Counted from the stretch's first letter, positions 47,324 through 57,963 are shown. The stretch: 64,000 bases of DNA from Streptomyces sp. SAJ15 (GCF_007595705.1 NZ_NISY01000006.1:310001-374000), one strand, 5' to 3'. Translations and numbers: made by a program. The notes: generated by a model not told the origin, from the letters alone.

Positions 47324-49837
47324 GTGTCTAACGAAGAGAAGCTTGTCGAGTACCTGAAGCGGGTCATGGCCGATCTGCGTCAGACACAACGCCGCCTTCG
47401 TGACGTCGAGGACAAGGCCCAGGAGCCGATCGCGATCGTCGGGATGAGCTGCCGCTTCCCCGGGGGTGTCCGGTCCCCGGAGGAGCTGTGGGAGCTGCTC
47501 GCCGGCGGTGGCGACACCGTCGCCCGGTTCCCGGACGACCGGGGCTGGGACCTCGCCGCCCTATACGACCCGGACCCGGACCGGGCCGGTACCTCGTACG
47601 TGAAGGAAGGCGCCTTCCTGTCCGACGCCGGCGCCTTCGACCCGGCGTTCTTCGGGATCTCGCCGCGTGAGGCGCTGGCGATGGATCCGCAGCAGCGGCT
47701 GTTGCTGGAGACGTCGTGGGAGGCTATGGAGCGAGCCGGCATCGCACCCGCGTCAGTGCGCGGCAGCAAGGCCGGAGTCTTCGTCGGCACCAACGGCCAG
47801 GACTACATCGAGGCCCTGCGTCAGGCACCGAAGGGCGTCGAGGGCTATCTGGCCACCAGCAGCGCAGCCAGCGTGATGTCCGGCCGGCTCTCGTACACCT
47901 TCGGTTTCGAGGGCCCCGCCGTGACGGTGGACACGGCCTGTTCGTCGTCGCTGGTCGCCCTGCACCTGGCCGTACAGTCACTGCGGCAGGGCGAGTGCTC
48001 TGTCGCCTTCGCCGGCGGCGTCACCGTGATGACGACACCCGGACTCTTCGTGGAGTTCAGCCGGCAGCGAGGGCTCGCCGCCGACGGACGCTGCAAGGCG
48101 TTCGCGGGCGGCGCGGACGGCACCGGGTGGGGCGAGGGCGTGGGCATGCTCCTGCTGGAGCGCCTGTCCGACGCGCAGCGCAACGGCCACCCCGTGCTCG
48201 CCGTGGTCCGGGGCTCCGCCGTCAACCAGGACGGCACCAGCAGCGGCCTGACAGTACCCAACGGCATCTCCCAGCAACGGGTGATTCTGCAGGCACTCGC
48301 GAACGCCCGTCTGTCCTCGGTCGACATCGATGCCGTCGAGGCGCACGGTACGGGCACGACCCTGGGCGACCCGATCGAGGCGCAGGCGCTGCTCGCGACG
48401 TACGGCCAGGACCGGCCCGAGGGCCGGCCGCTGCGGCTGGGCTCGATCAAGTCGAACATCGGGCACACCCAGGCCGCGGCCGGTGTCGCCGGTGTCATGA
48501 AGATGGTGCTGGCGATGCGCAACGGGCTGCTGCCGCGGACGCTGCACGTCGACGAGCCCACTCCCCACGTCGACTGGTCGGCGGGCGCCGTCGAGCTGCT
48601 GACCGAGGCCACGCCGTGGCCTGAGACCGAGGAACCCCGCCGGGCAGGTGTGTCGGCGTTCGGCGTCAGTGGCACGAACGCGCACGTGATCCTTGAGCAG
48701 GCTCCGGTTGGGGGTGCGGAGGAGGCGGCGGCGGGGGAGCCGGCTGGGGATGTCGAGGCGCCGGTGGTGGTGCCGTGGGTGGTGTCGGGTAAGTCGGAGG
48801 CCGCGCTGCGGGGGCAGGCGGCGCGCCTGGCTTCTCACGTCCCTGGGCTGTCGCCGGTGGATGTCGGGTTCTCGCTGGCTACGACGCGGTCGGTGTTCGA
48901 GCACCGGGCTGTGGTTCTCGGTGATCTGGCCGGCGGGCTGGAGGCGTTGGCCGAGGGCCGTGAGGCCGTGGGTGTGGTGCGGGGGAGTGCCGGCGGCTCG
49001 GATGGGCGTGCCGTGTTCGTCTTCCCTGGTCAGGGCTCGCAGTGGCTGGGGATGGCGGCTGAGCTGTTGGATTCGTCGCCGGTGTTCGCTCAGCGGATCG
49101 GTGAGTGTGCGTCCGCGTTGGCGCCGTTCGTGGACTGGTCGCTGACGGACATCCTGCGGGACACCGATGGTGAGGCATGGCTGGAGCGGGTCGATGTCGT
49201 GCAGCCGGTGTTGTGGGCGGTGATGGTCTCGCTGGCGGAGGTGTGGCGGTCGTACGGTGTCGAGCCGGCTGCGGTGATCGGTCATTCGCAGGGTGAGATC
49301 GGGCCGCGTGCGTGGCCGGTGCGCTGTCGTTGCAGGACGCGGCGAAGGTGGTGGCTCTGCGGAGCAAGGCCATTCGGGCGTTGTCCGGGCGTGGCGGCAT
49401 GGTCTCGGTCTCCCTCGGCGTGGAAGAAGTTCAGGAGCGTCTGGGGGCTTGGGAGGGTCGCCTTGCGGTCGCGGCGGTCAACGGTCCGGCCGTGGTCGTG
49501 GTGTCCGGTGACGCGGACGCCCTGGACGAGCTGCTCGCTGCCTGCGAGACGGAGGGGGTGCGGGCGCGGCGTATCGCGGTGGACTACGCCTCCCACTGCG
49601 GGCATGTGGAGGAGATCGAGGACGTTCTCCTGCGGGAACTGGCGGACATCGCTCCCCAGACGGCATCCGTCCCCTTCTACTCGACGGTCACTGCCGAGGT
49701 CCTGGACACCACCGGCCTGGACGCGGGCTACTGGTATCGCAACCTGCGCCAGACGGTGCGTTTCGCCGAAACCGTCCGCACTCTGCTCGACGACGGCTTC
49801 CGCCTCTTCATCGAGTCCAGCGCGCACCCGGTGCTGA
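47324..49837 (+). CDS. PKS gene C, segment 1: KS and first part of AT of module 8
   Basis: A GTG start at 47324 follows a GGGGGCAGGG ribosome site. Residues 1-30 form an N-terminal docking helix (MSNEEKLVEYLKRV) of the same class as genes B and D. KS8 (33-460) is complete, with DTACSSS. AT8 reaches GHSQGE (near residue 653), and five codons later the frame is lost at 49301. Module 10 reads ATCGCGGCCGCG where this copy reads ATCGGGCCGCG, a single missing base. From there to the stop at 49837 the translation is Arg/Trp/Ser-rich out-of-frame text. The correct frame carries on unbroken in the next segment. Confidence 0.85.
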   Translation: MSNEEKLVEYLKRVMADLRQTQRRLRDVEDKAQEPIAIVGMSCRFPGGVRSPEELWELLAGGGDTVARFPDDRGWDLAALYDPDPDRAGTSYVKEGAFLSDAGAFDPAFFGISPREALAMDPQQRLLLETSWEAMERAGIAPASVRGSKAGVFVGTNGQDYIEALRQAPKGVEGYLATSSAASVMSGRLSYTFGFEGPAVTVDTACSSSLVALHLAVQSLRQGECSVAFAGGVTVMTTPGLFVEFSRQRGLAADGRCKAFAGGADGTGWGEGVGMLLLERLSDAQRNGHPVLAVVRGSAVNQDGTSSGLTVPNGISQQRVILQALANARLSSVDIDAVEAHGTGTTLGDPIEAQALLATYGQDRPEGRPLRLGSIKSNIGHTQAAAGVAGVMKMVLAMRNGLLPRTLHVDEPTPHVDWSAGAVELLTEATPWPETEEPRRAGVSAFGVSGTNAHVILEQAPVGGAEEAAAGEPAGDVEAPVVVPWVVSGKSEAALRGQAARLASHVPGLSPVDVGFSLATTRSVFEHRAVVLGDLAGGLEALAEGREAVGVVRGSAGGSDGRAVFVFPGQGSQWLGMAAELLDSSPVFAQRIGECASALAPFVDWSLTDILRDTDGEAWLERVDVVQPVLWAVMVSLAEVWRSYGVEPAAVIGHSQGEIGPRAWPVRCRCRTRRRWWLCGARPFGRCPGVAAWSRSPSAWKKFRSVWGLGRVALRSRRSTVRPWSWCPVTRTPWTSCSLPARRRGCGRGVSRWTTPPTAGMWRRSRTFSCGNWRTSLPRRHPSPSTRRSLPRSWTPPAWTRATGIATCARRCVSPKPSALCSTTASASSSSPARTRC

Positions 49838-52800
49838 CCATGGGCGTCGAGCAGACCGCCGAAGCCCACGCAGACACCGCTGTCACGACCGTCGGTTCAC
49901 TGCGTCGCGACGAGGGCGGACTGCTTCGCTTCCTCACCTCGGCCGCCGAAGCCTTCGTCGGCGGCGCGGCCGTCGACTGGGCCGGTGTCTACGCAGATAC
50001 CGGCGCGACCCGCGTCGACCTCCCCACCTACGCCTTCCAACACCAGCACTACTGGCTCAAGTCGCCCGCCTCCGGCGTCGGTGATGTGGCGGCCGTCGGT
50101 CTCGGGTCGGCAGATCACGCCTTGCTGGGAGCCGTGGTGTCGCTGGCGGATGCGAACGGGCTGGTGTTGACCGGCCGGTTGGCGCTGGCGGCTCAGCCCT
50201 GGCTGGCCGACCACCTCGTGCTGGGCAGGGTCGTGGTGCCGGGAACCGCGTTCGTGGAGCTGGCACTGCGGGCGGCGGACGCGGCAGGGTGCCGGAGCCT
50301 GGAGGAGCTGACGCTTCAGGCACCGTTGGTGCTGCCGGAGGACGGCGCGGTGCAGGTGCAGGTCGTCGTGGGCGGTACGGAGGATCCGGACCGCCGCGAT
50401 GTGGGCGTGTACTCACGCGTTGAGGGTGACGACGACGAAGCCTGGACCTGCCACGCCAGAGGCGTGCTCGTGCTGGCCGATTCCGAAGGCGCCGCAGACG
50501 CGGGCGAGCTGGCCGTATGGCCTCCGGACGGCTCCACGCCGCTCGCGGTGGACGGCTTGTACGAGCGGCTGGCCGGACTGGGACTCGAGTACGGGCCGGT
50601 CTTCCGTGGCGTACGGGCGGCCTGGCGACGCGGCGACGACGTGTTCGCCGAGGTCGCCCTCCCGGAGGAGCACTGGGCGGAGGCGGAACGCTACGGCATC
50701 CACCCGGCGCTGCTGGACGCCGCGCTGCACGTGACCGGCATCGGTCACCTGACCGGTCAGGACGCCATCGATGCCGAGGAGACGGGTGCGGCACGGCTGC
50801 CGTTCGCGTGGAGCGGGGTGTCCCTACACGCGACGGGCGCGACCATGCTCCGGGTGCGCCTGTCCAGGGCGGGAGCGGACGGTGTGTCGGTGCTGGTGGC
50901 CGATGTGACCGGGGCGCCGGTGGCCTCTGTCGGATCGCTGGTGGGCCGCCCCGTCTCGCCGGAGCTGCTCGACGCCGCCGCGACGCGGTCGTCGCTGGAT
51001 TCGTTGTTCGGTCTGCGCTGGGAGGCGGTCCCGGCCGTGGCCGCGACGGCCGCCGCGGATGACTGGGCGGTGCTCGGGGCGGAGTCCTCGGCCACCGGGG
51101 TGGTACGCGAATCGGCCGGGCGGCTGGTGCCGTCGATCGCCGAGCTGGCCTCGACCACGGACGAAACCTTCCCGCGGGTCGTGCTCCTGCCGTGCTTCTC
51201 CCCGGTGGGTACGGACAGGGGCACGGAGGAGCTGGCCGCCGCGACACGTGACGTGACGCACCGAGCGCTGCACGCCGTCCAGGAATGGCTCGGCAGCGTG
51301 GCCGCCGCCTCGTCGAGGCTGGTGTTCCTCACCCGGGGCGCGGTGGCGACCGAGCCCGGCGAGGATGTGACGGACCCGGCGGCAGCCGCCGTGTGGGGCC
51401 TGGTCCGGTCCGCGCAGACAGAACACCCGGACCGGTTCCACCTGGTCGACCTCGACACCCTGCCCGACATCGACACCTGGAACGGCGCCGCCGACGCGGC
51501 GCACGCGGCCCTAGCATCCGACGAGCCCCAGATCGCCGTACGCGCGGGCGAGGTCCGCGCTCCCCGACTGGTCCGGGCGGCGTCCACGTCGGCGCCGGCC
51601 GGAGCGTCCAGGCCCTGGGGCGCCGACGGGACCGTGCTGATCACTGGAGCGAGTGGTGTACTGGGCGGCCTGGTCGCCCGCCACCTGGCAGCCGAACACG
51701 GCGTACGGCGCCTCGTGCTGGTGTCACGCCGGGGCGTGGACGCCCCCGAGGCGCCGGAGCTGGCGTCGGATCTGGCGGCGTTGGGCGCGCAGGCCGTGTT
51801 CGAGACATGTGACGTGACGGACCGCGAGGCACTGGCCGGCGTGCTGGCACGCATCCCCCAGGACATGCCCCTGCGAGGGGTGGTGCACGCGGCGGGCGCG
51901 CTGGACGACGGGGTGGTGGACGCGCTCACACCACAGCGCGTGGACGCCGTACTGCGCCCGAAGGCGGACGCGGCCCTGCTCCTGCACGAACTGACCCGGG
52001 ACCTGGACCTGTCGGCGTTCGTGCTCTTCTCCTCCGCGGCAGCGACCTTCGGAGCGGCCGGACAGGCCAACTACGCGGCGGCGAACGCCTTCCTGGACGC
52101 CCTCGCCCAGCACCGCCACGCCCAGGGCTTGCCGGCGGTCTCGCTGGCCTGGGGCTTCTGGGGCGAACGCAGCGAGATGACCGGCCACCTGGCCGACACC
52201 GACCTCGCCCGAATGGCGCGCGGGGGCGTCGTACCGCTGTCGTCGCAGGAGGGACTGGCCCTCTTCGACGCGGCGACCGCCGCGGACGAGGCACTGCTGG
52301 TTCCGGTGCGGCTCGCCGGCACGGTGCTGCGGGGCGGGAACGGCCCCGTACCGCCGCTGCTGCGCCGGCTGGTCCGCGCGTCGGCACGGCGCACCGCGGC
52401 AGCGTCCGCGACCGGTACGGCGGACGGCCTCGTCGGCGACCTTGCCGGGCTGCCGGAGACCGAGCGGGAACAGGTCGTACTGGAGCTGGTACGCACCCAC
52501 GTCGGCGCCGTACTGGGCCATGGACCAGGCGACGAGATCGCCTCCGACCGCGCCTTCCGCGAGCTCGGTTTCGACTCGTTGACGGCGGTGGAGCTGCGGA
52601 ACCGGCTGAACGCGGCCACGGGGCTGCGACTGTCGGCCACGCTGGTCTTCGACTATCCCTCGCCGGCCGTGCTCGCACGCCATCTGTTGGCGGAGCTGAC
52701 GGCGAGGGGCGACGTGGACGGTGCCACCACCGCGCGCCCGGCGCTCCCGGCCGTCAGGGCGACGACGGTGGACGAGCCGATCGCGATCGTCGCCATGAGC

Positions 52801-55800
52801 TGCCGCTACCCGGGCGGCATACGCACCCCCGAGGACCTGTGGTCCCTGCTCACCAGCGGCGACGACGCCATGGCCGCGTTCCCGGACGACCGTGGCTGGG
52901 ACCTGGAGGCGCTGTATCACCCGGACCCCGAGCACAAGGGCACGGCGTACGCCCGCGAGGGCGGTTTCCTCTACGATGCGGGCGATTTCGATCCGGCGTT
53001 CTTCGGGATCTCGCCGCGTGAGGCGTTGGCGATGGATCCGCAGCAGCGGTTGTTGCTGGAGACGTCGTGGGAGGCGCTGGAGCGGGCGGGTATCGACCCG
53101 GCGACCGTGCGCGGCAGCCAGACCGGCGTGTTCGCCGGGATCATGCACCACGACTACGGGTCCTTGTCGGTCCCGGAAGGCGTCGAGGGATACATCGGCA
53201 ACGGCACCGCCGGCAGCATCGCCTCGGGCCGTATCTCGTACACGTTCGGGTTCGAGGGTCCCGCGGTGACGGTGGACACGGCGTGCTCGTCGTCGTTGGT
53301 GGCGCTGCACCTGGCGGTGCAGTCGCTGCGGCAGGGTGAGTGCTCGCTGGCGTTGGCCGGTGGTGTGACCGTGATGGCGACTCCGGCGTTGTTCGTGGAG
53401 TTCAGCCGTCAGCGGGGTCTCGCTCCGGACGGGCGCTGCAAGGCGTTCGCGGAGGGCGCGGACGGCACCGGGTTCTCCGAGGGCGCGGGGATGCTGCTCC
53501 TTGAGCGGCTGTCGGACGCGGAGCGTAACGGTCACCGGGTGCTGGCGGTCGTCCGTGGTTCGGCTGTCAACCAGGATGGTGCGAGCAATGGTCTGACGGC
53601 GCCGAATGGTCCGTCGCAGCAGCGGGTGATCCGCGCCGCGCTGGCGAACGCCCGGGTGTCGGCTGCTGATGTGGATGTGGTGGAGGCGCACGGTACCGGT
53701 ACGAAGCTGGGTGACCCGATCGAGGCTCAGGCGCTGCTGGCCACCTATGGGCAGGACCGGCCGGAGGGCCAGCCGCTGTGGTTGGGCTCGGTCAAGTCGA
53801 ACATCGGGCACACGCAGGCCGCGGCCGGTGTCGCCGGTGTGATGAAGATGGTGCTGGCCATGCGGCACGGGCTTGTACCGCGGACGCTGCACGTCGACGA
53901 GCCGTCACCGCACGTCGACTGGACGATGGGTTCGGTCGAGTTGGTGACCGAGGCCACGCCGTGGCCGGAGACCGGCCGACCCCGCCGGGCGGGTGTGTCG
54001 TCGTTCGGCGCCAGCGGGACGAACGCGCACGTGGTCCTGGAGCTCGAGCCGGCGCCGGACACGGCTGCCGACGATCGTGCCGGAGCTGGACCGGTGGTGG
54101 TGCCGTGGGTGGTGTCGGCGAAGTCCGAGACGGCGTTGCGGGGGCAGGCGGCGCGGCTGGCTGCTTCTGCGGGTGAGTTGTCGCCTGTGGATGTGGGGTT
54201 CTCGTTGGCCACGACTCGGTCGGTGTTCGAGCACCGGGCTGTGGTGTTGGCCGCTGACGGCGAAGGCTTTGCGGGTGGGTTGTCCGCGTTGGTGGCGGGT
54301 GAGCCGGCTGCTGGTGTGGTGCGGGGGCAGGTGGTGCCGGGGAAGCTGGCGGTGCTGTTCTCCGGGCAGGGCAGTCAGCGGGCCGGTATGGGTCGGGACC
54401 TGTACGAGGCCTTCCCTGTGTTCGCTGAGGCTTTCGATGAGGTGTGTGCGGGGTTCGATGGGTTGCTGGAGCGGCCGTTGCGTGAGGTCGTCTTCGAGGA
54501 CGGGCTGGAGCAGCGGGGTGTGAGGACACGGAAGCTGCGGGTGTCGCATGCCTTCCACTCCCCGTTGATGGAGCCGATGCTGGCGGAGTTCCGGCAGGTC
54601 GTCGAGCGGCTGACGTACGAGGTGCCGCGGATCCCGTTGGTCTCGAACCTGACCGGAGAGCTGGCCACCGCGCAGGAGGTGTGTGACCCGGAGTACTGGG
54701 TGCGGCACGTCCGTGAAGCGGTCCGCTTCGCCGATGGCATCACCCACCTCACCACCCACGGTGTGACGGCTTGTCTGGAGCTGGGCCCGGACGGCGTCCT
54801 GTCCTCGATGGGCCAGGACAGTGCCCCAGACATGCTGTTCGCCCCGGCCCTGCGCAAGGATCGCGACGAAACCACCTCTCTGGTGGAGGCGCTGGCCGGA
54901 ATCTACGTCCAGGGCCACAGCGTGGACTGGGGCGCCTACCTCGCCCCTTCCCGTCCTCGGCGGGTGGAACTGCCCACCTACGCCTTCCAACGGGACCGCT
55001 ACTGGCTGGAGGCGGCGCCGACAGTCGGCGATGTCTCCTCGGTCGGGCTGGGTGCGGCGGATCACCCGTTGCTCGGTGCGGCCGTGACGTTGCCCGATTC
55101 CGGCGGCTGCCTGTTCACCGGCCGGGTGTCCGCGCGTACGCAGCCGTGGCTGGCGGATCACGCGGTGCTGGGCGCCGTGCTGGTGCCGGGGACGGCCTTC
55201 GTGGACCTTGCCCTTCACGCGGGTGACCGGTTCGGTTGCACGCGGGTGGACGACCTTGTTCTGGAGGCTCCCCTGGTCCTGCCGGAGAACGGTGGGGTCC
55301 AGCTCCAGGTCGTTGTCGGCGGCCCGGACGACAGTGGCCGCCGCCCGGTCAACATGTACGCGCGTCAGGAGTCCGGCGACCCGGACCAGCCGTGGACGCG
55401 GCACGCCGGCGCTGTGCTGACCAAGGGTGCCGCCGAGATGGCGGAGTCGGTGTCGGACGAGCCGGGCGTGTGGCCGCCGGCCGGGGCCAAGGCGCTGGAC
55501 ATCGAGGGCATGTATGAGCGGTTCGCGCTGGGCGGACTGGCGTACGGGCCGGTGTTCCAGGGGGTACGGGCGGCCTGGCGGCGCGGCGACGAGGTGTTCG
55601 CCGAGATCGCGCTGCCGGAGGAGCACGCGGTGGAGGCCGTGCGCTTCGGACTCCACCCGGCGCTGCTGGACGCGGCCCTGCACGTGGCCGGGCCGGGCGG
55701 CCTGACCGAGCCGGGTGGGGAGGATCGGGATCAGATCCGGTTGCCGTTCGTCTGGAATGGCGTCTGCCTGTACGCCACCGGCGCGAGCAGGATCCGGGTA

Positions 55801-57963
55801 CGGCTCTCCGCTGCCGGGGCCGACGGTGTGTCCGCGGTCGTGGCGGACGAGTCCGGCCGGCTGGTGGCCTCCGTGGACGAGCTGGTGACGCGCCCGGTCA
55901 TGGCCGAGCAGATCGACACCGCCCGGAGTGCCGCCCCGCGTGAGTCGATGTTCCGGCTCGACTGGCACACCATGCCGCTCCCGACGCCCGACGTGCCCTC
56001 CGCGCTCCGCTGTGCCGTGGTCGGAGAACCGAGCGACGCCGGCCTGGCGGCCGGCCTGCGGTCGCGCGGCTGGGACGTGGCGACGCATGCGGACCTGAAG
56101 AGCCTGGGCGAGGCCCCAACCGGCTCGCACGCGGAGGGCGACGGCGCGTCCCTTCCGGAGTGGGTCTTCCTCCCCGTGTCGGGCGCGCTCCACACCGGCA
56201 CGGGCGAGGGTGAGCGACTGCGGTCCGCGGTGGCCGGGACGCTGGCGTGGGTGCAGGACTGGCTGGCGGACGACCGGTTCGCTGACGCGCGCCTGGTGAT
56301 CGTCACCCAGGGTGCGGTGAACACCGCACCGCTCGCCGTGGACCCCGCCGAGCAGGTCGTGGGTGACGCGGCCGGGGCCGCCGTGTGGGGCTTGGTGCGC
56401 TCGGCGCAGGCGGAGCACCCCGACCGGCTGTTCCTCCTCGACGTCGACGACCCGGCCGAGGCCGCGTCCGCACCCGTGGCCGCCGCCCTCGCCTCGGGCG
56501 AGCCGCAGTCGGCCGTACGCGCGGGACGTGTCCTGCTGCCCAGACTCGTCCGCGCCACGGAGACCGGACCGGCCCCGGAGTCCAGCTCGCCCGTGGCCGG
56601 CGGACCGGCCGCGACCTGGGACCCGCGGGGCACCGTGCTGATCACCGGCGCGAGTGGCACTCTCGCCGGTCTCGTGGCCCGGCACCTCGTGGCCGAGCAC
56701 GGGATACGGCACCTGCTGCTGCTCAGCCGCAGGGGTGCCGAGGCGGACGGGGCGGCGGAGCTCACGGCGCAACTCACCGACGCGGGCGCCTCGGTGACGT
56801 GGGCGGCCTGCGACGTGGCGGACCGAGACGCCCTCGGTAAGGTGCTCGCGGACATCCCCGCCGAACACCCGCTGAAGGGCGTGGTGCACGCGGCAGCCGT
56901 GCTGGACGACGGAGTCGTCACCTCGCTGAACCCGCGGCGGATCGGCGCGGTACTGCGCCCGAAGGCGGAGGCGGCTGCCCTCCTTCACGAACTGACGGCC
57001 GACGCCGACCTCACCGCGTTCGTGCTCTTCTCCTCGGCGGCGGGCACGCTGGGCGCCGCCGGGCAGGGCAACTACGCCGCCGCGAACGCGTTCCTCGACG
57101 CACTCGTGACCCGGCGCCGCGCCCAGGGCCTGCCCGGTCTCTCGCTGGCCTGGGGGCTGTGGGAGCAGCGCAGCGCGCTGACCGGCGGCCTGGGCGAGGC
57201 GGACCAGCGACGCATGACCGGCATCGGGCTCGGCGGACTGCCGACGGCCGAGGGACTCGCGCTGTTCGACGCCTGCTGCGCCGGCGAGGCCCCGGTGGTC
57301 GCCCCGATGCGGCTGGACGTGGCGGCCGTACGGGCGTCGGTCGGTGCGAGCGGCGGTGACGTTCCGCACGTCCTGCGGGAGTTGGTGGCGCTGCCCCGGC
57401 AGCGGCAGGCCGCGGATACCGCCGGGACGGCGACGGGTCTGCGGGAACGGCTGGCCGGTGCGTCGGCGACGGAACGCGAACGTATCGTGCTGGACGTCGT
57501 ACGCCGCGATGTCGCGGCCGTACTCGGCCACGGGGGAATGGAAGCCGTGGAACCGGGCCGCGCCTTCAAGGATTTCGGATTCGACTCCCTGACGGCGGTG
57601 GAACTGCGCAACCGGCTGAACGCGGTCACCGGAATGCGTCTGCCCGCCACCCTCGTGTTCGACTATCCGACACCGACGGCCCTGGCTGCCTTCCTGCACC
57701 AGGAGCTGGCTCCCCAGGGCGCACTCGGCGGTGACACCGACGACGTGCCCGTGTCGGTGGGCCTCGACCGGCTCGAAGCCGGGCTGTCGGCCATGACCCT
57801 GGAGGAGATTGGCCGCACCGACGTGGTCGAACGGCTGCGGAACCTCCTCTCGAAATACGGCGACACACAGGAAGGAACGGAAGGCGCCGATCTCGTCGAC
57901 AAGCTCGAATCGGCGACGGACGGCGACCTCTTCAAGATGGTGGACGATCTCGGAATCAGCTGA
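49303..57963 (+). CDS. PKS gene C, segment 2: AT-DH-KR-ACP of module 8 and module 9 (KS-AT-DH-KR-ACP) with docking domain
   Basis: It resumes at AACVAGALSLQDAAK. AT8 has YASH: methylmalonyl. DH8 has HLVLGRVVVP and HPALLDAAL. KR8 has GASGVLG and LDD (B-type). ACP8 follows near residues 1046-1130. KS9 (about 1156-1580) is normal. AT9 is short: VVFEDG jumps directly to LEQRGVRTRK (54503), missing about 366 bases (122 residues) relative to module 5, including GHSIGE with the nucleophilic Ser. The HAFHSP that remains is malonyl-type. DH9 (HAVLGAVLVP, HPALLDAAL), KR9 (LDD, B-type) and ACP9 are complete. The protein ends in a docking domain with GDLFKMVDDLGIS. If the AT9 gap is real, module 9 must be charged in trans. 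Confidence 0.86.
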   Translation, partial: AACVAGALSLQDAAKVVALRSKAIRALSGRGGMVSVSLGVEEVQERLGAWEGRLAVAAVNGPAVVVVSGDADALDELLAACETEGVRARRIAVDYASHCGHVEEIEDVLLRELADIAPQTASVPFYSTVTAEVLDTTGLDAGYWYRNLRQTVRFAETVRTLLDDGFRLFIESSAHPVLTMGVEQTAEAHADTAVTTVGSLRRDEGGLLRFLTSAAEAFVGGAAVDWAGVYADTGATRVDLPTYAFQHQHYWLKSPASGVGDVAAVGLGSADHALLGAVVSLADANGLVLTGRLALAAQPWLADHLVLGRVVVPGTAFVELALRAADAAGCRSLEELTLQAPLVLPEDGAVQVQVVVGGTEDPDRRDVGVYSRVEGDDDEAWTCHARGVLVLADSEGAADAGELAVWPPDGSTPLAVDGLYERLAGLGLEYGPVFRGVRAAWRRGDDVFAEVALPEEHWAEAERYGIHPALLDAALHVTGIGHLTGQDAIDAEETGAARLPFAWSGVSLHATGATMLRVRLSRAGADGVSVLVADVTGAPVASVGSLVGRPVSPELLDAAATRSSLDSLFGLRWEAVPAVAATAAADDWAVLGAESSATGVVRESAGRLVPSIAELASTTDETFPRVVLLPCFSPVGTDRGTEELAAATRDVTHRALHAVQEWLGSVAAASSRLVFLTRGAVATEPGEDVTDPAAAAVWGLVRSAQTEHPDRFHLVDLDTLPDIDTWNGAADAAHAALASDEPQIAVRAGEVRAPRLVRAASTSAPAGASRPWGADGTVLITGASGVLGGLVARHLAAEHGVRRLVLVSRRGVDAPEAPELASDLAALGAQAVFETCDVTDREALAGVLARIPQDMPLRGVVHAAGALDDGVVDALTPQRVDAVLRPKADAALLLHELTRDLDLSAFVLFSSAAATFGAAGQANYAAANAFLDALAQHRHAQGLPAVSLAWGFWGERSEMTGHLADTDLARMARGGVVPLSSQEGLALFDAATAADEALLVPVRLAGTVLRGGNGPVPPLLRRLVRASARRTAAASATGTADGLVGDLAGLPETEREQVVLELVRTHVGAVLGHGPGDEIASDRAFRELGFDSLTAVELRNRLNAATGLRLSATLVFDYPSPAVLARHLLAELTARGDVDGATTARPALPAVRATTVDEPIAIVAMSCRYPGGIRTPEDLWSLLTSGDDAMAAFPDDRGWDLEALYHPDPEHKGTAYAREGGFLYDAGDFDPAFFGISPREALAMDPQQRLLLETSWEALERAGIDPATVRGSQTGVFAGIMHHDYGSLSVPEGVEGYIGNGTAGSIASGRISYTFGFEGPAVTVDTACSSSLVALHLAVQSLRQGECSLALAGGVTVMATPALFVEFSRQRGLAPDGRCKAFAEGADGTGFSEGAGMLLLERLSDAERNGHRVLAVVRGSAVNQDGASNGLTAPNGPSQQRVIRAALANARVSAADVDVVEAHGTGTKLGDPIEAQALLATYGQDRPEGQPLWLGSVKSNIGHTQAAAGVAGVMKMVLAMRHGLVPRTLHVDEPSPHVDWTMGSVELVTEATPWPETGRPRRAGVSSFGASGTNAHVVLELEPAPDTAADDRAGAGPVVVPWVVSAKSETALRGQAARLAASAGELSPVDVGFSLATTRSVFEHRAVVLAADGEGFAGGLSALVAGEPAAGVVRGQVVPGKLAVLFSGQGSQRAGMGRDLYEAFPVFAEAFDEVCAGFDGLLERPLREVVFEDGLEQRGVRTRKLRVSHAFHSPLMEPMLAEFRQVVERLTYEVPRIPLVSNLTGELATAQEVCDPEYWVRHVREAVRFADGITHLTTHGVTACLELGPDGVLSSMGQDSAPDMLFAPALRKDRDETTSLVEALAGIYVQGHSVDWGAYLAPSRPRRVELPTYAFQRDRYWLEAAPTVGDVSSVGLGAADHPLLGAAVTLPDSGGCLFTGRVSARTQPWLADHAVLGAVLVPGTAFVDLALHAGDRFGCTRVDDLVLEAPLVLPENGGVQLQVVVGGPDDSGRRPVNMYARQESGDPDQPWTRHAGAVLTKGAAEMAESVSDEPGVWPPAGAKALDIEGMYERFALGGLAYGPVFQGVRAAWRRGDEVFAEIALPEEHAVEAVRFGLHPALLDAALHVAGPGGLTEPGGEDRDQIRLPFVWNGVCLYATGASRIRVRLSAAGADGVSAVVADESGRLVASVDELVTRPVMAEQIDTARSAAPRESMFRLDWHTMPLPTPDVPSALRCAVVGEPSDAGLAAGLRSRGWDVATHADLKSLGEAPTGSHAEGDGASLPEWVFLPVSGALHTGTGEGERLRSAVAGTLAWVQDWLADDRFADARLVIVTQGAVNTAPLAVDPAEQVVGDAAGAAVWGLVRSAQAEHPDRLFLLDVDDPAEAASAPVAAALASGEPQSAVRAGRVLLPRLVRATETGPAPESSSPVAGGPAATWDPRGTVLITGASGTLAGLVARHLVAEHGIRHLLLLSRRGAEADGAAELTAQLTDAGASVTWAACDVADRDALGKVLADIPAEHPLKGVVHAAAVLDDGVVTSLNPRRIGAVLRPKAEAAALLHELTADADLTAFVLFSSAAGTLGAAGQGNYAAANAFLDALVTRRRAQGLPGLSLAWGLWEQRSALTGGLGEADQRRMTGIGLGGLPTAEGLALFDACCAGEAPVVAPMRLDVAAVRASVGASGGDVPHVLRELVALPRQRQAADTAGTATGLRERLAGASATERERIVLDVVRRDVAAVLGHGGMEAVEPGRAFKDFGFDSLTAVELRNRLNAVTGMRLPATLVFDYPTPTALAAFLHQELAPQGALGGDTDDVPVSVGLDRLEAGLSAMTLEEIGRTDVVERLRNLLSKYGDTQEGTEGADLVDKLESATDGDLFKMVDDLGIS

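Noticed and set aside
49312..49320. GTG at 49312 as a true gene start, making module 8 a split AT
   Set aside because: No ribosome site, and it falls within the AT helix right after GHSQGE. A one-base error explains it better.
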